A stretch of DNA of 9,307 nucleotides from Pelagibius sp050290145 (GTDB lineage Bacteria > Pseudomonadota > Alphaproteobacteria > Kiloniellales > Kiloniellaceae): assembly GCA_050290145.1 (NCBI GenBank), contig JBNKHC010000063.1, forward strand, positions 1 to 9,307. The letters are read 5' to 3'. The translations under genes and the position numbers were made by a program. The notes under the pieces are model-generated. The model ran no database searches. It had not been told where the DNA came from and saw nothing but the letters and a program-made list of their open reading frames with translations. Positions 1 to 5,489 of the stretch are shown here, piece by piece; the stretch's first letter is position 1; every line of letters starts with the position of its first letter.

Positions 1-89
1 ACCAGCGCCAGGTCGACCGCTTCGGCGGGGCGCGGCAGGGCGCCCCAGGCAACGAGGCCGGCGGCAAGAACCAGTGACATCAGGCGCAT
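1..89 (-). CDS. Secreted protein, N-terminal fragment (possible DUF1194 family)
   Basis: Only the first 29 codons are in the window; the gene runs off the left edge. The start is ATG at 89, with a good Shine-Dalgarno GGAGGAA at 97-103 on the minus strand. The peptide begins MRLMSLVLAAGLVAWGALP and continues RPAEAVDLALV. That is a short basic start, a hydrophobic core and a likely signal-peptidase I site near AEA-V, so the product is probably exported. A mature N-terminus reading VDLALV just after the signal is typical of DUF1194 proteins, which have a von Willebrand A-like fold with a following VDVS-type metal site. That site would lie outside the window, so the family call is a guess. The gene lies 99 bp downstream of the aldo/keto reductase on the same strand. 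An inverted repeat (151-166) lies in that gap. Confidence 0.55.
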   Translation of the reverse strand, partial: MRLMSLVLAAGLVAWGALPRPAEAVDLAL

Positions 90-150
90 GGGAGGCTTCC
101 TCCGGAGCTGTGACGGGCTTTCCCGCTATCCTAGACGCGGAAGCGGGGCC

Positions 151-166
151 TTGGCGACCTCGCCAA
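151..166. repeat. Perfect 7-bp inverted repeat upstream of the secreted-protein gene
   Basis: The arms TTGGCGA (151-157) and TCGCCAA (160-166) are perfectly complementary around a 2-bp centre. The repeat lies about 60-75 bp upstream of the start at 89 and just after the aldo/keto reductase stop. It could be a DNA-binding site for a dimeric regulator or an RNA hairpin at the end of the reductase transcript. On the minus strand it is preceded by AGGCC/GGCCT arms and a TTTT run, which could be a weak terminator. The tight centre favours a protein-binding palindrome over a strong terminator, but the sequence does not settle it. Confidence 0.4.
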
Positions 167-188
167 AAGGCCTAGGCGGCGGCCTCGC

Positions 189-1172
189 TCACAGGCCGAC
201 GCGGGCCATCTGTTTTTCCGGGTAACGCGTTCCTTTGACCGCACCCGCCGGGAAGGCCTTGGAGAGCGTGTCGATTTCGTCCGCCGTCAGGCTGACGTCC
301 AGCGCCGAGAGGCTGTCCTCCAGCGTTGCGCGCCGCGAGCAGCCGGGCAGAGCGACGATGTCATCGCCCTGCGCCAGCACCCAGGCAATGGCCAGTGCCG
401 CCTGGGAGCAGCCCTTCGCCCTGGCCATCTCCGCCAGCGGGTTCATGACGGCGAGGTTGTGGTCGAGGTTGCCCTCCTGGAAGCGCGGCATGTCGTTGCG
501 CCGGTCGCCTTCGGCCAGGTCGCCGCTTGAGGTGTAGCGGCCGCTGAGCAGTCCGCGCGACAGCGGCGCGTAGGCGACGTAACCGATGCCCAGCTTGCGG
601 CACAGCGGCAGGATTTCCGCCTCCACGTCGCGGGTGGCCAGGGAGTATTCGGTCTGCAGGGCGGAGACGGGGTAGGTCGCCTGGGCGCGCGCCAGGGTCC
701 CGGCCCCGGCTTCCGAGAGGCCGATGTGGCGCACCTTGCCGGCCTCGACCAGCCGGGCCATGGCGCCGACGCTATCCTCGATCGGCGTCGAGGGGTCCAT
801 GCGGTGCAGGTAGAAGAGGTCGATGGTCTCGACGCCGAGGCGCTGCAGGCAGTTGTCGCAGGCCTCCACAACATAGTCCGGCTTCGCATTGACCTCGCGC
901 CGGCCATCCGGATAGCGGATGTTGCCGAACTTGGTCGCCAGCACCACCTTGTCGCGGCGGTCGGCGATGGCGCGGCCGACCAGCTCCTCGTTCTTGCCGT
1001 TGTTGTAGGCGTCGGCGGTATCGATGAGGGTGATGCCGGCGTCGATGGCGGCGTGGATGGTGCGCACCGCCTCGTCCGGGTCCGGCTTTTCGTAGATCGG
1101 CGTCATGGCCATGCAGCCAAGGCCGAGCGCCGATACGCTGAGCCCCTGACTGCCGAGTTTGCGCTGTTGCAT
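189..1172 (-). CDS. Aldo/keto reductase (YakC/IolS-like)
   Basis: This 327-residue protein is a full-length aldo/keto reductase: a soluble (beta/alpha)8-barrel enzyme that uses NADPH to reduce aldehydes and ketones. The catalytic tetrad is visible as D51 and Y56 (in LIDTADAY), K81 (in LATKFG) and H123 (in FYLHRMD). Other family landmarks are LGLGCMAM near residues 17-23, IGLSEA at 150-155, YAPLSRGLLSGRY at 201-213 and the cofactor-phosphate segment ALPGCSRRATLEDSL at 274-288. Length and motifs fit the AKR11/AKR13-type bacterial enzymes (YakC, IolS and plant auxin-induced-like reductases). The physiological substrate cannot be told from sequence. The ATG at 1172 follows GGAGGA at 1177-1182 (spacer 4 nt), which supports the start. 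It is divergent from the small exported-protein gene at 1457 and may be read through into the secreted-protein gene at 89. Nothing looks damaged. Confidence 0.93.
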   Translation of the reverse strand: MQQRKLGSQGLSVSALGLGCMAMTPIYEKPDPDEAVRTIHAAIDAGITLIDTADAYNNGKNEELVGRAIADRRDKVVLATKFGNIRYPDGRREVNAKPDYVVEACDNCLQRLGVETIDLFYLHRMDPSTPIEDSVGAMARLVEAGKVRHIGLSEAGAGTLARAQATYPVSALQTEYSLATRDVEAEILPLCRKLGIGYVAYAPLSRGLLSGRYTSSGDLAEGDRRNDMPRFQEGNLDHNLAVMNPLAEMARAKGCSQAALAIAWVLAQGDDIVALPGCSRRATLEDSLSALDVSLTADEIDTLSKAFPAGAVKGTRYPEKQMARVGL

Positions 1173-1456
1173 GCTTTCCTCCCCGGGAGCGGGCCTCGTT
1201 GGCCCGTCGTTCTTCGTTGTTGTCCGAAAGATGTTCGCACTATCGCGGCGCGATTTCCAGAGGCGCGCGGCAAGCGGGACGTGAGGTTATCAGCGATGTG
1301 CTTTTCGTCACAGAACAGGCCCTCTGCCTTGGGCAAGCTTTCGGCCTAGGGAGTGTCCAATAAGGCCGAACGGCCATCATTCGATGTCCAAACATGAGGC
1401 TTGTTACCAGATCCATGAACACGCGGTGGCGTGGATTGGGACATGACGGGAGAAAG
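1173..1456. other. Divergent intergenic region, aldo/keto reductase / small exported protein
   Basis: This 284-bp stretch separates two divergent starts and so should hold promoters for both. I cannot point to a convincing -35/-10 pair for either. The right part, from about 1240, is less GC-rich than the surroundings. A short GGCC-GAAC-GGCC hairpin lies at about 1364-1375. No open frame here has a ribosome binding site or codon use like the neighbouring genes. Confidence 0.5.
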
Positions 1457-1738
1457 ATGATGACCAGCGAATTCACGATTAGAAACCGCTTCAGCGTTTC
1501 CTTGGCTGCGGCTTTGGCATGGACCCTCTTTGCCTGCACAGGCGCAAGCCATGCGGACGAACTCTCAAAGTCCGAAACCGGAATCAAGGTGGCCTCGGTC
1601 AAGCAGGTTGCGCTCGTTGGAAATCCGAGCCGGTTCGACCTTAAGGCCTATGGTGATCGCTTCAAGCAGGCGATCGAGATCGCCGCAAAGGAAGCAGAGA
1701 AGCCACAATGGGCTTGGGCTTCGGACGACGAACAATAG
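1457..1738 (+). CDS. Small exported protein of unknown function
   Basis: I do not recognise this family. The reading frame gives 93 residues from tandem ATG codons at 1457 and 1460. GGGAGA at 1448-1453 is a suitable ribosome binding site and fits the second ATG slightly better. An earlier in-frame ATG at 1394 has no such site. Residues 1-33 look like a signal peptide: basic RNR near 9-11, hydrophobic SLAAALAWTLFA, then a likely cut after SHA before DELSKS. A cysteine at residue 27 in LFAC resembles a lipobox, but F at -2 is unusual, so a lipoprotein is only an alternative. The mature part is about 60 residues and mostly predicted helical (FDLKAYGDRFKQAIEIAAKE), ending WAWASDDEQ. By hand count, GC is about 53 percent over 1441-1500 and 1561-1740, against 68 percent in a sampled neighbour line (3361-3420). 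The same frame stays readable after the stop, past two amber codons (1736-1798), so the gene may be shortened or decayed. Confidence 0.5.
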   Translation: MMTSEFTIRNRFSVSLAAALAWTLFACTGASHADELSKSETGIKVASVKQVALVGNPSRFDLKAYGDRFKQAIEIAAKEAEKPQWAWASDDEQ

Positions 1739-1827
1739 ATCGTTCAGCAGATCAGGACTGTGTGCTGCGGCTAGGGCTACGACCCGAACTCTCGCTAAAG
1801 GGGCGGGTTGCCGCTGCACCTTTTCCC

Positions 1828-1854
1828 GGCTGCTTCTACAGCCCGCTTTGTTTC
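1828..1854 (+). terminator. Possible weak terminator after the small exported-protein gene
   Basis: A stem GGCTG (1828-1832) / CAGCC (1839-1843) with a 6-nt loop is followed by CGCTTTGTTT, a broken T-rich tail on the plus strand. A second perfect hairpin, GCAGCT (1858-1863) / AGCTGC (1870-1875), follows without a T tail. These lie between the plus-strand small gene and the converging DUF482 gene (stop at 1909), where termination is expected. The stem is short and the tail imperfect. Confidence 0.3.
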
Positions 1855-1908
1855 GGAGCAGCTTAGGGTAGCTGCGCACCACCATCTTCGAACTGCCGGA
1901 TGCGAGCG

Positions 1909-3072
1909 CTAGTCAGCGCCGTCTTCCTTGAAGGGGCTGTGCTCACTCAGGTAGTCGATCTCCTGCCGGATGGCTTCGCGCTCACGCTCCAGGAACTCCT
2001 CGACGGCGTGGCTGAAGTTGGGGTCCGCGATCCAGTGGGCGCTGTATGTGGGCGTCGGCAGGTAGCCGCGCTGGATCTTGTGCTCGCCCTGGGCACCGGC
2101 CTCGACCCACTCCAGGCCCTGGGCAATGGCGTAGTCGATGGCTTGGTAGTAGCAGGTCTCGAAGTGCAGGAATTTGAAACGCTCCAGGCAGCCCCAGTTG
2201 CGCCCGTAGAGGGTGTCGCCGGACTTCAGGTTCAGGGCGCCGGCCACCAGCTCGCCTTCGTAGTCGGCCATGACCAGCACCACCTTGTCGGCCAGGCGCT
2301 CGCCCAGCAGGTGGAAGAATTCCTGGGTCAGGTAGGGCTGGCCCCACTTGCGGTCGGCCGTCGCCATGTAGAACTCGAAGAAGGCATCCCAATGGTGCGT
2401 CTCGATTTCGCCGCCGGTGAGAGGCCGCAGGCGGATGCCGCTCTCCGCCACCTTGCGGCGTTCCTTCTTGATGGCCTTGCGTTTGCGCGAGGCGAGGTCG
2501 GCCAAGAAGTCGTCGAAGGTCGCGTAGCCGCGGTTGCGCCAGTGGTACTGCACGCCCAGGCGCTGCAGCAGGCCGAAGCCGCCCAGGGCGTCGAACTGCT
2601 CCTTGGGCGGAAAGGTGATGTGCAGGGAGGAGACCTGGTGGCGCCGCGCCAGCTCCAGCATAGCCGCGACCAGGCCGGTCATGACTTCCTGGCGGTTGGC
2701 GGCGGGGTTGACCAGCAGGCGCGGCCCCGTCGCCGGGGTGAAGGGGACCGAGCACTGCAGCTTCGGATAGTAGCGCCCGCCGGCGCGCTCGTAGGCGTCG
2801 GCCCAGTTCCAGTCGAAGACATATTCGCCGTAGGAATGGCTCTTGAGGTAGAGCGGCACGCAGCCCAAAAGACCACCGGAGGGGTTTTCCAGCACCAGGT
2901 GCTGCGGCAGCCAGCCGCTGTCGGCGGTGGCCGAGCCGCTCTGCTCCAGGGCGTCCAGGAAAGCGTGACTGACGAAGGGATTGCCGCCGGCGCAGGCGTC
3001 CCAGTCGGCCGCCGGCACCTCGGCAATGCGGCTGACCACCTTGACCGCCAGGCTGTCGCTTCCGTCCGGCAT
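1909..3072 (-). CDS. DUF482 / COG3146 FemAB-like acyltransferase-fold protein
   Basis: This 387-residue cytoplasmic protein matches the DUF482 family (Pfam PF04339, COG3146), often annotated as a GNAT-family N-acetyltransferase or as a peptidoglycan biosynthesis FemAB-like protein. The biochemical reaction of this family is not established to my knowledge. Characteristic blocks are NPFVSHAFLDALE (31-43), DWNWADAYERAGGRYYPKLQ (87-106) with SVPFTPATGPRLL (108-120), the basic patch SRKRKAIKKERRK (195-207), GRNWGCLERFKFLHFETCYY (290-309) and GLEWVEAGAQGEHKIQRGY (319-337). Length is normal and the frame is intact. There is no signal peptide or membrane segment. The ATG at 3072 follows AAGGA at 3077-3081 with a 4-nt spacer. 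It is the last of three co-oriented genes, 107 bp downstream of the glutamine-synthetase-family gene, and converges with the small exported-protein gene. Family assignment is strong; function is open. Confidence 0.9.
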   Translation of the reverse strand: MPDGSDSLAVKVVSRIAEVPAADWDACAGGNPFVSHAFLDALEQSGSATADSGWLPQHLVLENPSGGLLGCVPLYLKSHSYGEYVFDWNWADAYERAGGRYYPKLQCSVPFTPATGPRLLVNPAANRQEVMTGLVAAMLELARRHQVSSLHITFPPKEQFDALGGFGLLQRLGVQYHWRNRGYATFDDFLADLASRKRKAIKKERRKVAESGIRLRPLTGGEIETHHWDAFFEFYMATADRKWGQPYLTQEFFHLLGERLADKVVLVMADYEGELVAGALNLKSGDTLYGRNWGCLERFKFLHFETCYYQAIDYAIAQGLEWVEAGAQGEHKIQRGYLPTPTYSAHWIADPNFSHAVEEFLEREREAIRQEIDYLSEHSPFKEDGAD

Positions 3073-3179
3073 ATCGTCCTTTTCGCCCGTGTTCGCCCGT
3101 CACCTCAAGTCTAGTCTATGAGATGACCCCGATCACGCGCCAGACAAGGCCTGATGGTGAAGCCTAGGTGAATCCCGCC

Positions 3180-4556
3180 TCAATCGGCCTGCAGGAACCA
3201 GGCGTATTCCAGGGGAGAGATCTGCGACTCGAAGCTGTCGATCTCCGCTTCCTTGCAGGCGGCATAGGCACGCAAATAATCGGCGCCCATGTAGTCGGCC
3301 AGGCCGCAGGTCTCGGTCAGCAGTTCGAGGGCGCGGCGCGGCCGGAAGGGCAGCGACTCGTCGTAGTCCTCGGCGGCGTTGCCCTCCCAGGGCTCGCCGG
3401 GATCGGTCTTCTCGACGATGCCCTTGTGGATGCCGGCCAGGAGGGTCGCCAGCGTCAGGTAGGGATTGGCGTCGGCCCCGGCCATGCGGTGTTCGATGCG
3501 CCGCGCCTCGCCGCCGCCGGCGGGAATGCGCAGGGCGACGGAGCGGTTCTCGAAGCCCCACGAGCGCTGCGTCGGCACGAAGATGTCCGGCAGGTAACGG
3601 CGGTAGGAATTCAGGTTGGGCGCAAGGAAGGCCATGGATTCCGGCATGACCTCCAGCACGCCGCCGATGGCGTGGCGCAGGCTGTCACTGGCGATGGCCT
3701 CGCCGCCGTCGAAGACGTTGCGCCCGTCCTTGTCCAGCAGGCTGACGTGGATGTGCATGCCGTTGCCGGCGCGCTCCAGGTAGGGCTTGGCCATGAAGGT
3801 GGCCTGGAAGCCGTGCTTCTGTGCCACGCCCTGGACGATGCGCTTGAACAGCACGCAGTCGTCGGCGGCCTGCAGCGGGTCGTCTACGTGCTCCAGGTTG
3901 ATCTCGAACTGCCCGGCGGCATATTCGGCCGTCATGGCGCCGGTGGGGACCTCCTGGATCTCGCAGGCCTTGGTGATGTCGTCCAGCATGGCGTCGTAGG
4001 CGTCCAGGGTCTTCATGCCGTAGACCTGGGTGTGAACGTCGCGGCGTCCGCTGGCCGGGGAGATCGGCGGCTGCGGCTCGCCGCCGGGCAGCCGCTCGCG
4101 GTCGATGAGATAGAACTCCAGCTCGAAGGCGACCACCGGCTTCAAGCCCAGGTCGTCGAGGCGCTGGACCACCCGGCGCAGCACGTTGCGCGGCTCGTAG
4201 TAGTAGGGTTCGCCGTCGTCGTCGACCAGCGTGACCATGACCTGCGCCAGCGGGCGCTGCGCCCAGGGCACCGGCAGCAGGCTGCCGGGAATGACCTTCG
4301 CCTGATAATCGGGATCACCGTCGGAGAAGCCCTTGCCGTCGGGGTCGTGGCTCTCGCCCATGGTGTCGAGCAGGAAGACCGAGCCGGGGATGGCGAAGCC
4401 GGAGCGCATCACAGGGCCGAGCTCGGCGATGGGATAGCGTTTACCGCGGATCACTCCGGAAAGGTCGGGAAGGATTGCGTCGAGCGAACCCGTATCGGGA
4501 TAGCGACTGAGGAATTGTGCGGCCTCGGCGGGCAGCTTGCTGGTTGTGTCAGGCAT
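3180..4556 (-). CDS. Glutamine synthetase family protein (gamma-glutamyl amine ligase type)
   Basis: This 458-residue enzyme belongs to the glutamine synthetase fold: ATP-dependent ligation of glutamate's gamma-carboxyl to ammonia or an amine. Metal-site residues are all visible: E145 and E147 (AFELEF), E211 (TAEYAAG), E218 (QFEIN), H268 (NGMHIHVSL) and E355 (RRIEHRMAG). Phosphate/glutamate-binding arginines are R338 and R343 (NRSVALRIP) and R357. The beta-grasp N-terminus covers roughly 15-115 and the catalytic domain 120-458. The NLYDLP-type adenylylation tyrosine motif of housekeeping GlnA is absent; the equivalent region reads NAAEDYDESLPFRP. That, with the length and overall style, fits the PuuA/GlnT-like subfamily (gamma-glutamylputrescine or other gamma-glutamyl amide synthetase) rather than the main ammonia-assimilating enzyme. 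The true substrate cannot be fixed from sequence. The ATG at 4556 has only a weak GAGA-type ribosome site. It lies 65 bp downstream of ridA on the same strand, so the two may be co-transcribed. Confidence 0.9.
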   Translation of the reverse strand: MPDTTSKLPAEAAQFLSRYPDTGSLDAILPDLSGVIRGKRYPIAELGPVMRSGFAIPGSVFLLDTMGESHDPDGKGFSDGDPDYQAKVIPGSLLPVPWAQRPLAQVMVTLVDDDGEPYYYEPRNVLRRVVQRLDDLGLKPVVAFELEFYLIDRERLPGGEPQPPISPASGRRDVHTQVYGMKTLDAYDAMLDDITKACEIQEVPTGAMTAEYAAGQFEINLEHVDDPLQAADDCVLFKRIVQGVAQKHGFQATFMAKPYLERAGNGMHIHVSLLDKDGRNVFDGGEAIASDSLRHAIGGVLEVMPESMAFLAPNLNSYRRYLPDIFVPTQRSWGFENRSVALRIPAGGGEARRIEHRMAGADANPYLTLATLLAGIHKGIVEKTDPGEPWEGNAAEDYDESLPFRPRRALELLTETCGLADYMGADYLRAYAACKEAEIDSFESQISPLEYAWFLQAD

Positions 4557-4621
4557 GATCTCTATTGGGCCTGGCGGCCGCGCGGCCCGTCAAGGACAGC
4601 ACCGCCGCCGGCTGGTTTCTG

Positions 4622-5089
4622 TTAAGCGATTTCCACCACGGCCTCGACCTCGACGGCGACGCCGGCGGGCAGGGCGGCGGCGGAGACGGCGGCCCGGGAA
4701 TGGCGGCCCTTGTCGCCGAAGACCTCGACCATCAGGTCGGAGGCGCCGTTGATGACTTTTGGCTGGTCGGTGAAGTCGCCGGTGGAATTAACGAAGCCGG
4801 TCAGCTTCACCACCCGCGTCACGCGGTCCAGGTCGCCGCCGCAGGCGGCCTTGGCCTGGGCGATGACGTTGATGGCACAGAGGCGCGCGGCTGCCTGGGC
4901 GTCCTCCACCGACATGCTCTCGCCCAGCTTGCCCTGGAACTGGAACTTGCCGTCCTTGATGGGGACCTGTCCGGAGATGAAAACCAGGTTTCCGGCCTGC
5001 ACGTAGCCGACGTAGTTGGCCACCGGGGCGGCGGCCACCGGCACATCGATACCCAGTTCGGCGAGCCGGGCGTCCACTTCTCCTGCCAT
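4622..5089 (-). CDS. RidA family protein (YjgF/YER057c/UK114), 155 aa
   Basis: RidA-family proteins are small soluble trimers. The archetypes hydrolyse reactive enamine/imine intermediates such as 2-aminoacrylate released by PLP enzymes. The frame gives 155 residues from ATG 5089, backed by GGAGGA at 5098-5103 (8-nt spacer). The frame stays open upstream to 5269, but that extension has no ribosome site and reads as non-coding, so I chose the inner start. Family marks are NYVGYVQAGNLVFISGQVP (25-43), the central DRVTRVVKLTGFVNS (88-102), R132 in HSRAAVSAAALP (the substrate-carboxylate arginine of active RidA) and the C-terminal EVEAVVEIA (147-155) with E149. Length of about 155, against about 130 for classical RidA, fits the larger alphaproteobacterial subgroup (Pfam YjgF_endoribonc-like). 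It is first of three co-oriented genes and divergent from the kinase. Catalytic competence is inferred from the arginine only. Confidence 0.92.
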   Translation of the reverse strand: MAGEVDARLAELGIDVPVAAAPVANYVGYVQAGNLVFISGQVPIKDGKFQFQGKLGESMSVEDAQAAARLCAINVIAQAKAACGGDLDRVTRVVKLTGFVNSTGDFTDQPKVINGASDLMVEVFGDKGRHSRAAVSAAALPAGVAVEVEAVVEIA

Positions 5090-5140
5090 AGGGCGGATCC
5101 TCCATCTAAAAAAACACGGTCTGAGCGCGAAAGCGCCGGG

Positions 5141-5170
5141 AGCATAGCTCCGGCCCCCAAGGGGCCACAA
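5141..5170 (-). promoter_or_regulatory. Candidate ridA promoter
   Basis: On the minus strand TTGTGG (5165-5170) is followed after 18 nt by TATGCT (5141-5146), a plausible housekeeping -35/-10 pair. It would start transcription near 5134, about 45 nt ahead of the ridA start. The pair overlaps the GGAGC/GCTCC and GGCCCC/GGGGCC palindromes. This is a match to a loose consensus only. Confidence 0.3.
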
Positions 5171-5344
5171 GCCTGCCGAGGACGTCTTCTCGTCGTTCTG
5201 CGTCGGGGACCTTGGGCGGCCCAGCCCCGCGAGGAGCCACAGCCCCCAGTTTCCTTTGCACTGCGTCATGGCCGTTAGAAGTGAGACTGGCGGGAAATTG
5301 CCGATGAAGCGTCAGGAAAGGAAGAAGTTCCCGAGAAAGCGTTC

Positions 5345-5385
5345 TATACTCTCCGATACGGAGGATCCCTGTATCAGGGTATCGG
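5345..5385 (+). promoter_or_regulatory. TATACT box with overlapping inverted repeat (possible kinase operator)
   Basis: TATACT at 5345-5350 is close to a -10 consensus. Immediately downstream, CCGATAC (5353-5359) and GTATCGG (5379-5385) form a perfect 7-bp inverted repeat. A further GTATC at 5371-5375 sits inside the spacer, so the pentamer GATAC/GTATC occurs three times in 33 bp. If the box is used, transcription would start near 5357, inside the repeat, as expected for a repressor operator. No good -35 hexamer is seen at the proper distance; an activator or an alternative sigma factor could be needed. The kinase start lies about 130 nt further downstream. Confidence 0.35.
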
Positions 5386-5443
5386 GCCGGGCCAGAGAAC
5401 AAGGGGGTGCCTGCAGAGCGCGGGCTGCCGCCGACTTGCAGGT

Positions 5444-5465
5444 CCGCCGGGCGGTTGACCGGCGG
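5444..5465 (+). repeat. Stem-loop in the kinase leader
   Basis: CCGCCGG (5444-5450) and CCGGCGG (5459-5465) form a perfect 7-bp GC-only stem with an 8-nt loop, ending 12 nt before the kinase ribosome binding site (AGGGGAAG, 5477-5484). Just upstream, CCTGCA (5410-5415) and TGCAGG (5437-5442) form a second inverted repeat with a 21-nt loop. No T-run follows, so a terminator is unlikely. It may affect translation or simply reflect high GC. Confidence 0.35.
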
Positions 5466-5489
5466 GGGTCCGTGCCAGGGGAAGCGGGC

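Larger units (their letters stand above)
5090..5489. promoter_or_regulatory. 400-bp divergent regulatory region, ridA / histidine kinase
   Basis: No convincing gene lies here. Both flanking frames stay open into it, but the extensions lack ribosome sites and look non-coding. The ridA side has an A7 run (5108-5114, T7 on the coding strand) and three small hairpins: GCGC/GCGC at 5125-5136, GGAGC/GCTCC at 5139-5151 and GGCCCC/GGGGCC at 5152-5166. The kinase side has a TATACT box at 5345-5350 overlapped downstream by an inverted repeat (5353-5385). Two further inverted repeats follow (5410-5442 and 5444-5465). The density of symmetrical elements suggests control of one or both genes, but no specific regulator can be named. 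Confidence 0.55.

Noticed and set aside
1900..3114. Long plus-strand open frame of 404 codons
   Set aside because: It is antisense to the DUF482 gene, which carries clear conserved motifs. The frame is open only because of high GC codon bias.
3133..3165. Possible terminator after the glutamine-synthetase-family gene
   Set aside because: On the minus strand AGGC/GCCT arms around a loop of about 11 nt are followed by TTGTCT, but a 4-bp stem is too weak to call.
4576..4587. Perfect 12-bp palindrome GGCCGCGCGGCC between ridA and the ligase gene
   Set aside because: It is composed only of G and C in a GC-rich gap, has no loop and no T tail. Such palindromes are common by chance at this composition.
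3168..4625. Long plus-strand open frame of 485 codons
   Set aside because: It is antisense to the glutamine-synthetase-family gene and has Val/Gly/Ala/His-rich composition typical of a GC shadow.
5125..5136. GCGC-GAAA-GCGC hairpin as a GNRA-tetraloop RNA element
   Set aside because: The GAAA loop appears only on the plus strand, whereas the likely transcript here (ridA leader) is from the minus strand and would have a UUUC loop.
5090..5269. Upstream in-frame extension of RidA (60 extra codons)
   Set aside because: The residues do not resemble any RidA protein and GGAGGA sits just before the inner ATG at 5089. The family begins close to MAGEVDARLAELGI.
5256..5489. Upstream in-frame extension of the kinase (78 extra codons)
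   Set aside because: It is arginine-rich, has no ribosome binding site, overlaps inverted repeats, and would put a long basic stretch before the first membrane helix. ATG 5490 has a good AGGGGAAG site.
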